Below, piece by piece: positions 1 to 8,813 of a stretch of DNA of 10,263 bases. The translations under genes and the position numbers were made by a program. The stretch comes from Ettlia oleoabundans. Its lineage: Eukaryota; Chlorophyta; Chlorophyceae; Chlamydomonadales. Below the pieces are notes generated by a model. It was given only the letters and a program-made list of their open reading frames with translations, was not told where the DNA came from and searched no databases. The stretch is taken from positions 1-10,263 of the forward strand of contig JAAMXP010005503.1 of the NCBI GenBank assembly GCA_019693395.1, read 5' to 3'. Position 1 is the first letter of the stretch. Each line of letters starts with the position of its first letter.

Positions 1-28
1 ACCCCCACCCCACCCCTCCCCGCCTCAG

Positions 29-1841
29 GTGATAAAGCGCACGGGTGTTCAGATGCAGCAACGGCAGGTGCAGCAGGCCGCCATCGACTCGTGGCAATCC
101 AAGGTTGAGCGGCTGGAGCCCAAGGTTGCGGCCATAGTGCAGGAGGAGCGCGAGGAGCGGGCGCTGCGCAAGGCGGAGATGGAGGCGCAGAAGGTGCGCT
201 GGTGGTGGTAGAGTTTAGGGCTGGTCTGGAGCTGGTGCTGCTGCTGTTGGTGCTGTGGTTGTGTGTGGGTAGGTGAGTTGGTTGGGTTGGAATAAGGGAG
301 GGGCTGGCGGGGCTTGTGCCATGGGGAATGAGGCGTGGGATGTGTTCCATCGCTGTGTGCTGATGCCGACTTTGGTTTCTGTGTGTAAGCATCAGCCCCA
401 CTGGCTGCCGTGCTTTCCTGGGGACCCACCCCCTTGCTACCCACCACACCACCACCTGCAGGCCAGCAACCTTCTCGACCACCAGGACGAAATTCTGGCC
501 CGCCCCGCCCGCACATGGTTCCAGACAGAGAAGCAGAAGCGGGAGCTGGCACAGCGCGCAAAGCAGGCGGCGGCAGACGGTGCGCTGCCTGCCCTACACT
601 GCAGGGTGGTTGGCACCTGCCTGCCTGCCTGCCTCTTTGGTGGTGTTGGGATCCGGGCCAGAATTCACGCCAAACTTGCATGTGGCAACTGCCCATCCCT
701 GCTTTGCGCCTGCTTGCTGATCTGTAGGCGGCGAGGAGGGCGGTGAGGATGGCAGCGACCCCGAAGCCGGCATGACCCCCCAGCAGCGGCGCAACAAGGC
801 CAAGAATGAGCGGCGGTTGGAGCAGAAGCAGCAGCGGGCCAAGGAGGCCAAGGAGGCGGCCAAGAAGAAGTCGAATAAACTCATGGAGGTGCGGTGCTTG
901 GTGGTGTGGTGTGGTGTGGTGTGGTGTGGTGTGGTGTGGTGTGGTGTGGTGTGGTGTGGTGTGGTGTGTGTGGTGTTTCTCCCCTCGTGTCAAACAGTTG
1001 CAACAGATACTTCTAGCGACAGCAACACAACCACAACTACATCGGAGCCGCCCCTTGAAGCGCCCCTGTTGTTTCCTCCCGTGCCACCCCTTGCAGGAGA
1101 CGGCAGCTGCCAGCCGATCGATCCGCGCTGCCAAGGCCAAGGAGCAGCAGCTGCGGCTGGAGGGGATGATGGGGGGCAAGGCGGGCAAGGTTGCCGCCGC
1201 ACTGGTGTCCGGGGTCAAGCGCAAGAAGCAGAAGAAGGGCAAGGTGCGCTACATGTGGGGACACGGCAGATATGGGTGTCCGCTGGTGCCAACGGTGCTG
1301 TTGCTGGAATTTGTGGTGGGACTGATGCTGCTGGCAATTACATGCTTGGCGGAATACGCTGAACAGTCATCAGAAACAAGCTCCTGCAGGGCAAGGAAAG
1401 CGGCAGTAAGGAAGGAGGAGGCGACGGCGAGGGGAGTTTGTTTGAAGGCATTGGGCTGCCTGGCAAGCCTGCAACCAAGGGCAGCAGCAAGGTGTACGCC
1501 GGCGGGGCACGCAGCGGCCAGCTCAAGGTGAGTGGCGTGCCTTGGGCTGCTGCCAGTTGCCAAAGTGCAGAGGGCATCCGCACTGTTATTCGTGCTTGCC
1601 CTCGCTCCAAAGCAAAAAAGATATTCAGTGCCTGCAACTGGATGTAGTTTAGGTGTGCATCCCACCTCCATGTGGGGACCTGCCTACCCCTCACCACCAC
1701 CACCACCGGCGCGCCTCCTTGCTCACCGCCCTGCAGACGCCCAAAAGCAACAAGTTGGGCAAGACAGAGTTGAACAAGGTGAAGCGCGGTGGCAAGGGCA
1801 GGCACGGCTTCAAATCCAAGGCAAAGCACAAGCGAAGGTAG
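29..1841 (+). CDS. DDX27: DEAD-box ATP-dependent RNA helicase, DDX27/DRS1 family (C-terminal part, 5' end outside window)
   Basis: Six exons can be joined in phase: 29-193, 462-579, 728-888, 1097-1243, 1390-1527 and 1737-1841 (stop TAG), giving 277 residues. Seen in the sequence: a charged region rich in Glu, Lys and Arg with EEREERALRKAEME near residues 38-51, then ARPARTWFQTEKQK near residues 67-80, a long Lys/Arg-rich coiled-coil-like stretch, a Gly/Ser/Lys-rich linker, and the terminus GFKSKAKHKRR. The block around RTWFQTE and the basic FKSK...KRR end match the tail that follows the helicase core in DDX27, yeast Drs1 and plant RH28 proteins. Members of this family act in the nucleolus in maturation of the large ribosomal subunit. 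The DEAD and other helicase motifs are not in this window; they should lie upstream, because positions 1-28 read as the end of an intron (acceptor CTCAG at 24-28). Four of the five complete introns begin GTGCG. Family assignment is firm; the exact first exon boundary is slightly less so. Confidence 0.86.
901..965. repeat. Pentanucleotide microsatellite (GTGGT)13
   Basis: Thirteen perfect head-to-tail copies of GTGGT lie in the third complete intron (889-1096) of the helicase gene, starting 12 bases after the donor site. A degenerate GT-rich tail continues to about 975. It is transcribed but spliced out. It makes spurious open frames on both strands (Trp/Cys/Val repeats on plus, His/Thr/Pro repeats on minus). 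The perfect copies suggest recent slippage. Confidence 0.97.
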
Positions 1842-2015
1842 TGCACATGGCACAGTGCCACGCGCAGGCTGACAGCATACAGCAGCAGAGGTTTGGGTTT
1901 GCCATGGCACATTTCGCTTCAGGTGTCTCAGCAACGGCCAATAGTGTTTGTCTGCACCTGCGTACCTACTGTTGTGTTTGAAACCTGCGCACTTACAGTT
2001 GTGTTTTGCAAGTGA

Positions 2016-2020
2016 TTACA
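2016..2020 (-). terminator. Putative TGTAA polyadenylation signal of the isovaleryl-CoA dehydrogenase gene
   Basis: Reading the minus strand down from the stop at 2783, this is the first TGTAA (plus strand TTACA). It gives a 3' UTR of about 770 bases, which is long but not unusual for green algae. A second minus-strand copy lies at 1997-1993. Confidence 0.45.
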
Positions 2021-2037
2021 TCGATCATAGATACACT

Positions 2038-2042
2038 TGTAA
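2038..2042 (+). terminator. Putative TGTAA polyadenylation signal of the helicase gene
   Basis: This is the first TGTAA on the plus strand after the helicase stop codon, about 200 bases downstream. TGTAA is the usual near-upstream poly(A) element in green algae. A second copy at 2125-2129 is an alternative. Transcript ends are inferred, not seen. Confidence 0.5.
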
Positions 2043-2782
2043 GAGGGAGAATGTCGTCGACTTGAGCCCAAAGAGACACAGGAGGGTGGTGCCCAGCCCG
2101 GGTTGCTGGTACCAGGTGCTGGTTTGTAATACGTACAGTTGAACGGACTTTACGACTGGATTGGGAGTTGGGGCCGTGCGGCAAATCAGGGCTCAAAATT
2201 GGCAGCAGAGAGGCGTGGTATGTCATCAAACATCTGCTTGAGGAGAAGGAGGAGTTGGGTTCAGGAGGAGCGGTGTGTGTAGAGGCACGGCGGCGTTCTG
2301 TACAAGTGGGTGTCAAGGGCGCCGGCATGCGCTTGCACGCATTCGCATGCAGGGCAAACGGCTGGTGGGAGAGACAGCTAAAGGATAGTGGAAGAACATG
2401 GTGGCACCCAAAGATAAGCCTAGCTACTCTACATGGGAGGAAGTCGAAAAAAAGTGCCTGGAGCAGAAAATGGGTGGCGGGGGGAAATGCGCACGCTGAT
2501 TCTGAACGTGCAGCAGTTACGTTGCTGGCAAGCATAAGGAATCATCAGACTGCGCTTATGTCGCATCAAAGGAACTGAAGGACGTCCATGCTGTGGCGCA
2601 TGGAGGTTTGGATGGGGGGAAGAAGATACACGGTATGGTACAGAGTGTCCTCAACACAGTATGTATATATCGTGGACACCGCGGTTCCGGCTTTGCAGCT
2701 GGCCAAGCAGCGGCACTCCAGACTTCCAGCCAGGGATGCGTGGGTGCTGCCAGCCACCCAGCAGCGGGAAGGGTGCAGGGCT

Positions 2783-5700
2783 CTAGGGCCGCGACTCCCT
2801 GAAGAGTTCCCGCCCAATCAGGATGCGCCGGATCTCTGCGGCAACACATCCACAGGAGGCAGATACCATTGTGGCAAGGGATTGGCAGGCAGGCAGATGA
2901 TGCAGCAGCAACCGGAGAGCCAGGCAATGTTTGGGTACCGCGGCACTCACACCCAGAGGGGTGGCAGGCAGACGGCTACAGAGTGGTTGCGGCAGGACAG
3001 CACTACCGGGAGTCGCTTGCCAACGGCATACCCTCAACCCAACCCAGACTCTCTGCCCCGGAAAACCCCGCTGACAGCAGCTATCCACCAGGTTCTAGTA
3101 CATGAAGCTGGTTGGCTGCCAGGCTGGGCTGGGCTGGGCTGGGGTGTCACCCACCTGAGGTGCCCGCCCCTATTTCATAAAGCTTGGCGTCCCGCAGCAG
3201 GCGTCCCGTGGGGTATTCGTTGACGTACCCATTGCCCCCGAGTATCTGTATGGCATCGAGCGCCATGCGGGTGGCCGCCTCAGCAGAGTACAGGATCACA
3301 GCGGCGCAGTCCTTGCGGCTGGCACGCCCTGCACTTGAGGTAAGGTGGACAACAACGGTGGGTGGTGGGCAGCTTGAGTGTGGGCTGGGTGTGATGCACA
3401 TAACAACGAGGGGCTGCATGCCTGCACGCAAACCGACCCTGCTCACAACCACTCCATGCCAGCTGCCCAACCTGCGCTGCCAGACTCTGCACAGCTGTGG
3501 AAGACAGAACGCTGGCAGTACGTGAATGCCAACAGCCCACCCAGGTCTACTTGTCCCTCACCTGCGTCTGCGGCCCTTGCTGTTGCGTAGATGAAGCTGC
3601 GTGCTGCCTGCGTGGTGGTGTACATGTCGGCCAGCTTGGCCTGGATGAGCTGCACAGCAGTCGAAGAGGAAGATAGTTCGTAACATAGTAGACTATAAGC
3701 ACCCAGTAGAGTATAAAATATTATCAGAATAAACTGACGTAGAGGATAAATTGAAGTGGATGCCTGTAAAAGGACATGTTGCATGCTAGAGTTAAGTGAT
3801 GCATTTGTTGGCTGGTTACAGCCAACAGCTGTCGCAATAGGATTCCCGTCCCTCCCACCTGGAACTCCCCTATCTTGCTGCCAAACTGCTGGCGCTCGTG
3901 CACATAGGGCAGCACGGTGTCCATGCAGGCCTGCATGAGGCCCAGGGGGCCAGCTGATAGCACCAGGCGCTCGTAGTCCAAGCCGCTCATCAGCACATAC
4001 ACACCCTGCGCCAGGAGGATGAGAAGGAGGGGGGGTGAGGAGCAGGGGGAGCTTCACAGCCACCGGGTGCAAAGACGGCAGGGAGGGGACGGGGATGGAG
4101 AAAGCGCAGGAATGGAGCACACGAACATATAAGTGCCGTGCGCAGGTAAACCCAGCAGAAAGGCAAGACAAGCAGCAAGGAACCAGCAGCAGGGCAGTCC
4201 CCAGCTAGTGTGTGGTGTGCAGCAGGGCCGCCCCCACCTAGTGCCCCCACCCCAGGGAACTGCCACAGCGCCTGCTGCTCACCTCATTCTCCTTGCCCAG
4301 CACATTCTCAGCTGGCACCTTGCAGTCCTCAAACAGCAGCTCGCAGGTGTCGCTGCCCCGCATGCCCAGCTTGTCCAGCTTCTGAGCGGTGCTAAAGCCC
4401 TGCTGGCAGGGCAGAAACAGTAAACCAGCGAAGAAGATCTAGCAGCAATATAAGCAACAAGAGCAAAGGACTCCCTGTTGCAAGCAGGCAACAATTAGAT
4501 TTCGACAAGTCAAGTGTTGCCCAATGAAATCCCACGCAGCAAGGAAACAGAATCAAAGCATCAGCAGACTAGCGCAGACCAGCGGCCCCTTGACAACCTG
4601 GTCGGAAGCCCCCAGGCAATCTGCTTGCCTGCATGCCCTTCTCAACTATGAAGGCAGTGATACCGTGGGGCCCCGCCTCTGGGTTCGTCTTGGCGTACAC
4701 GATGATGGTGTCTGTAATGACAGTCTGGCAGCACAGACGTCAACAGCTGAAGAATCCATGCACCCAGGCTGAACCTAGTAGGCTGCTGCAGGCATGCGAC
4801 AAATGGATTCCGAAATCCTCCTGTCAATGAGGAAACCACCAGCGCCATCTTAGCACAGAGCAGTACAAGGAAATGACACTTACCCGCCACCGGCCCATTG
4901 GTGATCCACATCTTGGAGCCGTTGAGCACGTAGTGGTCCCCCTTCCTGTCGGCCCGCAACCGCATGCCAACCACGTCTGACCCGGCGTTGGGCTCGCTCA
5001 TGGCTAGGGCACCCACATGCTCACCTGCATTGTTAACGGCAAGCACATGGGTTGTGCCACAAAGCACAGACAGGCAGGATCCTTGCAACGCAGGGCCGGC
5101 GACACCCAGGCACCTGCAGAATACGTGTACAGGCCAGGGATTAAGCCAGCACTCCGCTACAAATGCACAAGATTGAAGCATGCATAAACTTGCCTGAAAT
5201 AAGCTTGGGCAGGTATTTGTCCAGCTGCTGCTCATTGGCGTTGCGTGCTAGCTGGTTGATGCACAGGTTGCTGTGGGCGCCATACGACAGCGCCACTGCG
5301 GTGGCAGGGGAACAAAGCAGGGCGTCGATGATCACCTCCAGGTTGTGCAAAAGGTCGGCAATGGACTGTGGTCCAGCTGTAGCCATTGGGCACATGCCCA
5401 TGCTGGCTGCCAGCTGGCAAGGGAAGACAATACACGAAGTGAATACACGAAGGGCTCCACATACGTACGTCCAACGCCCTCGGCACCACCCACCTGAGCC
5501 GGAGGCGCGACTGAGCTCCTCCATGGCGATGCAGTGGTGCAGATAGCCCAGCCCCAGGCCGCCCTGCTCTGCCGGCACTGTAATGCCTGCAATAGCGGCA
5601 GAGGGGGCGGGTAGGGGTGGGAGTTTTCACCTCGACTTCCAAGATGCTGCAGAGCTACTGTCGTTCCTCCTACAGCATTGCATGGTCGACTGGACAGTAA

Positions 5701-6062
5701 CAGATAAATTGCTGCACTTGCTTACCGTGCAACCCCCACTCGCCCGCTGGCCGCCAGAACTCAAATCCCGGCGGGTAGGCGTTGAGCCGGTCAATCTCAG
5801 CGGCGTGAGGAGCCACAAAGTCTTGTGCGAACGTGCGGACCGAGTCACGGAACTCCTCCATCACATCCTCGCTGTCGCTGTCGTGGTGCTCAAAGGCCGC
5901 CTGCGCTGTCAAGCCGCGCGTCCCCAGAGCCGCCGCCGACGGCAGTGGGACAGGTCCTCCGAGGCACGAGCCGCTCGCACGCAGCTGTAGCTCCAACTGC
6001 GCGGCCCGCCCACTCAAGGCGGTGCCCGCAGCCGCGCAAGCGCGGCGCAAGGCGGGAAGCAT
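2783..6062 (-). CDS. IVD: Isovaleryl-CoA dehydrogenase, mitochondrial (acyl-CoA dehydrogenase family), complete
   Basis: The FAD flavoenzyme oxidises isovaleryl-CoA to 3-methylcrotonyl-CoA in leucine breakdown, passing electrons to ETF in the mitochondrial matrix. Ten exons on the minus strand: 6062-5726, 5586-5494, 5295-5194, 5024-4884, 4711-4629, 4399-4283, 4005-3859, 3649-3562, 3328-3155, 2835-2783; 444 residues plus TAG. Residues 1-50 are Arg/Ala-rich with almost no acids, fitting a mitochondrial presequence. Acyl-CoA dehydrogenase signature 1 is [13 protein letters not shown] (185-197); signature 2 begins [16 protein letters not shown] (397-412). In [10 protein letters not shown], Glu303 matches the catalytic base peculiar to isovaleryl-CoA dehydrogenases. 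[10 protein letters not shown] (419-428) lacks the Glu that medium-chain enzymes use there, as expected. It aligns with human IVD almost without gaps. Introns 3 (5193-5025) and 5 (4628-4400) have GC donors. An in-frame ATG at 6212 would add 50 residues; I prefer 6062 because the presequence starts there. Confidence 0.95.
2836..3154 (-). other. IVD: Last intron of isovaleryl-CoA dehydrogenase, 319 bp
   Basis: Donor GTGGGT at 3154 and acceptor CCGCAG ending at 2836 on the minus strand, phase 1. It separates a 53-base last exon, which encodes [17 protein letters not shown] and the stop. Apart from the GGCTG tract, I see nothing of note in it. Confidence 0.85.
3122..3141. repeat. Short tandem repeat (GGCTG)4 in intron 9 of the dehydrogenase gene
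   Basis: Four perfect copies of GGCTG followed by GGG lie 13 bases inside the intron from its donor at 3154-3153 (minus strand). It is a simple low-complexity tract; no function is indicated. Confidence 0.9.
4400..4628 (-). other. IVD: GC-AG intron (intron 5 of isovaleryl-CoA dehydrogenase)
   Basis: On the coding strand the exon ends ATGCAG and the intron begins GCAAGC; the acceptor is CCAGCAG before GGCTTTAGC. The junction yields [18 protein letters not shown], matching VEKGMPGFST in human IVD with one substitution. No GT donor near the end of the homology gives the same join. Confidence 0.86.
5025..5193 (-). other. IVD: GC-AG intron (intron 3 of isovaleryl-CoA dehydrogenase)
   Basis: On the coding strand the exon ends TCAG and the intron begins GCAAGT; it ends TGCAG before GTGAGCATG. 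Joining here gives [15 protein letters not shown], matching the conserved family sequence at the junction. The nearby GT (GTTTATG, four bases further) would give a stop codon soon after joining. Confidence 0.88.
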
Positions 6063-6500
6063 GGACAGTGTTGTGGGCGGCTGTAACTGACGAAAGGTGT
6101 CGGACGGCGGCGGTGCCAAATAGACGCAAGACACTGACAAGTGCGACAAAGTGCAGCTGAGTCCGCGTATAGGTGAGAGGAGTTCCGAAAGATGAGCTGG
6201 CCAGCGCGCCATGCAGAAGCCTTCTGAAAATGTGGGTCATTGGTATACGCGTTCCGTGTTACCGTGGCAGCAGCCGGAAGCGGACATGAGTGGACGCAGC
6301 CTAAAAAAGTAGCAGCCACCTGACACCCGCCGTCACGCCGCGCTGTCGCCGATAACTGGGGTCGGTCAAGGCGCAGTCGAGGCGCGTTTTTGCGACACCA
6401 GGTACATCCTTGAGAGAGCAGGTGCAAGACCAACAGGGATGATACACGGATGTGCACGGCAAAGGACACCAGGCAAGAGACCCAGCTGCCGGCGCCTTGA
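6063..6500. other. Spacer between two tandem minus-strand genes
   Basis: This 438-bp stretch should hold the 3' UTR of the synthase-like gene (stop at 6501) and the promoter and 5' UTR of the dehydrogenase (start at 6062). I found no minus-strand TGTAA here, so the 3' end of the upstream gene has no obvious poly(A) signal. No clear TATA box is visible. Positions 6212-6063 are an in-frame extension of the dehydrogenase frame with an ATG at 6212. Confidence 0.55.
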
Positions 6501-8488
6501 TCAATCGCAGCAAGTGGCGTCCCGCAACAACTCCACCAGCTGAGGAAGCCCGTCTGGGCAGTAATGCTCGACAAGCTCCCACTTTACCAGTATGGAGTCC
6601 GCTCCCGCTGCCCGGGCCATCCGCGCATCCTCGATGCTGCATCAAACAATGCAAGGCGGCATAGCCCGGGGCACTTAGCTGGCAGTAAGTTGTTTTGTGC
6701 ATTATGCATAAGGAGCCGCTACACATCAGGGACAGCAGGACTAGGATTGCTGGTTGCGTTGTGATGCGCAGAGTGCGATTGGTGAATGGCAGACGCAGGT
6801 TCTGCGGGGTTCCGCACCTCTTTGCACCGACCATGCTGATGACACCAAATGGCAACTCGTTCAGCAACCCTGCAATTTAATGCCAACACAAGCCAGGGTC
6901 AACAGGCTCCTCTGGAAGCCCAGCATCAACATGTGGTGCAAAACTGACTTCTGCTCGCTCTGCCACAGCCTACCGCTACGACCGAATGCCACGGGCTTTC
7001 AACCTGTCCCCGAGTGCAGTCACCCCTCACCCATCAACCCACCCACCCACCTGACGCCACCTGCAGTCCAAACCCGGCAATGCTGACGGACAGCCCTACA
7101 CTGAGGTTGAGACCAAAGAAGGGCACCTGGTATGGCTCCAGTGCCCGCAACTCCTGCATGTTCACTATCTCCACCGGGCAGTCCAGCCTGCAAGTTCACC
7201 CCCAAGCAGTCGGGCACCACAGCGTCAAAGTGCGAGACGGCTCGCAGCTGATGGCGACTGGTTACTCAATGCATTACGAGCAGTTCAGGCAAGGGGCAAG
7301 TTCACAGCAGGCAGTGAGGCTAGGGCTTACCCGATGGCGGAAGCAAAGCTGCTCATCAGCGGCGTTCCCCGGCTTGTCACAGAAGCTGCGAAGACAAGAG
7401 CATACTGTGAATATCTGATTGCAGGCTAGTGAGGTAGTCTCCCCTCTCTCGGCAGCATGTGGCATGCTAATGTCAGGGCAGCAGCAGCACATGAAGGCGT
7501 TTGCCCTGACTTGCCGGAAACATGCCTTGAAAACCCACCTATTGCCCCAATAATCCCTGCTGCGCCTGCCTCCTTGGCAATAGCTATCTGCACCCAAAGC
7601 AGCAGCCCGGAAGCATATCAATGCGACATGTATAACACGAATTGCAGTGCTAATGGCATGCATGCCAGCCCTGCAGCGAAACATGTCCCGTTGTGCGAGC
7701 AACGCCCTCAACGGGGAGAGCCTGAGAGCGCAAACACAGCTCTTTCCCACCTGCAGTGGATGGATGAACCAGTCACGTTGCAGCACCGGTGGAGGCAGCG
7801 CTGCCTCTGCCGCTGCCCAGCCTGCTCCCACCCGGCGCCGGCTAGCAGCTGATGCAGCGCGCGACACCGCCAGCAGGTCCTTGAGCGGCTCAGTTGTGTC
7901 CTCCGTATCGGTTTTCACCGCCAATGCATCAGCACCTGCTGCCACTAATCGTGCTGCAAGATCGCCAAGTAGTTCCGAGCTGGCAGTAGGCGACCCACCA
8001 CGACTCAGCTCAAACACCAGTACAGGGCGCCCAGTGGGCACAACCTCGGCTATCAGCTGCGTCAGGCGGTGTGCAGGGCGTGCTGGGGCCTGTGTGGCCG
8101 ATTGTAGGCGCTCCTCGAGATCCTCTTCACCAAGCTCTTGCAGCTGCGCTGAAAGCTCTTGCTGCTTACGCCTGCGTCAAGGAGCGGCCAAAAGCGCAGC
8201 AGCGCGGCACTTGTCCCGTGCGGTTGCTGCCCAGCGGCGTCTGGACGCAGCTTCAGCAGCACAACAGTACAACTCTTGCGTGGCATGCTTCCCATACCCC
8301 AAGCCGGCTGTGACAGCGCACCGAACGATGGTGGCCAGCTTGTTCGGGGCCGATGCCTGCCCATCGCCATCCTGTTTGCAAACAATTGGTCTGATATATC
8401 CATCACATCCATCAACCCGGCGCCTTTTTGCAACGTGCCGATGCAGGGAGCCACAAGAGAGCGCACCGCTGCTGGACAACGCCAACAT
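6501..8488 (-). CDS. Divergent indole-3-glycerol-phosphate synthase-like (beta/alpha)8 barrel protein, probably plastid-targeted
   Basis: Seven exons join in phase on the minus strand: 8488-8322, 8171-7751, 7587-7539, 7385-7331, 7187-7051, 6869-6818, 6636-6501 (stop TGA); 338 residues. Residues 1-45 are Ser/Arg/Cys-containing and fit a transit peptide. NKLATIVRRKQQELSAQLQE (49-68) resembles the LERIxxRKxxEL start of TrpC-type synthases; VLVFELSRGGSPT (106-118) is barrel strand 1, VLQRDWFIHPLQI (185-197) strand 3, VEIVNMQEL (236-244) the VEVHxxxE strand, FFGLNLS (254-260) the IGINN strand, and SIEDARMARAAGADSILVKW (294-313) the last helix and strand. Glu110, Glu237 and Asn258 match conserved catalytic or binding positions. 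The strand-1 Lys is replaced (Ser112 by alignment), the strand-3 Lys by Arg188, and the ESG motif of strand 7 reads MVGAKS. Residues 161-184 are an Ala-rich insertion. True synthase activity, which closes the indole ring in tryptophan synthesis, is therefore doubtful. ATG 8488 is the only in-frame ATG upstream of the homology; exon 1 is the least certain exon. Confidence 0.8.
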
Positions 8489-8813
8489 GATGCCTATTAT
8501 GTTGCCCAAGACATTGACACAGTAACGGTGCAGTACTGCGCAGTCGGTGTCTCGGTCTCTGACGTGCTGCGTGATGTGCCACGTAGTAGCCCGGGTGCCC
8601 AAGTGTGCTTGTCACGCAAGTTTTGCACATGAATATGGCTAGGCAAACACTGATTCGTAAGTGGGACGCCTCACAGCGCGCTATCAGTTAAATTGCAATA
8701 AGTTGGGCCTTCTTCAACCTGCTGTTACCATCAGGACGCTGGCTCGATTACTTCCTACAGCAACAGTGCGGCTCCTGACTACTGCATCCATCGGGGTGCG
8801 GTGCAGTGCCGCC
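8489..8813. promoter_or_regulatory. Divergent intergenic region, likely bidirectional promoter
   Basis: The 325 bp between two start codons that point apart must hold the promoters and 5' UTRs of both the synthase-like gene (minus) and the Nudix gene (plus). No clear TATA box or repeated operator is visible. The part next to the Nudix start (about 8730-8813) is open in frame and reads like a transit peptide, so some of it may be coding. Confidence 0.5.

Larger units (their letters stand above)
1842..2782. other. Convergent intergenic region, 3' UTRs of two genes
   Basis: No gene is supported in this 941-bp stretch between the helicase stop (plus strand) and the isovaleryl-CoA dehydrogenase stop (minus strand). 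The open frames present lack recognisable domains and plausible splice partners. The region should hold the 3' untranslated parts of both transcripts, which point at each other. TGTAA motifs are found on the plus strand at 2038-2042 and 2125-2129, and on the minus strand at 2020-2016 and 1997-1993. Confidence 0.7.

Noticed and set aside
49..1242. 397-codon open frame on the minus strand across the helicase exons
   Set aside because: It is antisense to well-supported exons, is kept open by the (GTGGT)n tract and GC-rich codons, and has no domain; the His/Thr/Pro repeat comes from the microsatellite.
1993..2578. Open frames of 136 (plus) and 180 (minus) codons in the convergent spacer
   Set aside because: Neither has a recognisable domain, a matching exon partner or a credible start; the region is explained as two 3' UTRs.
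7274..7750. Continuous minus-strand frame running from the synthase-like exon 2 into the following intron and exons
   Set aside because: The intron is open by chance. Homology shifts to spliced exons 7587-7539 and 7385-7331, with clean GT-AG borders and matching phases.
7810..7846. A 31-base GT..AG candidate in the Ala-rich insertion of the synthase-like protein
   Set aside because: Removal would shift the frame and destroy the conserved VLQRDWFIHPLQ segment.
8356..8400. Possible 45-base intron inside exon 1 of the synthase-like gene (GTTGATG to AAACAG)
   Set aside because: It is far shorter than every other intron here (118-359 bp) and the frame is open through it. Since 45 is a multiple of three, it cannot be fully excluded without transcripts.
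2783..8488. Idea that the two tandem minus-strand metabolic genes form a pathway cluster
   Set aside because: Leucine breakdown and a tryptophan-pathway-like barrel share no step; adjacency alone in an algal nuclear genome is weak evidence.
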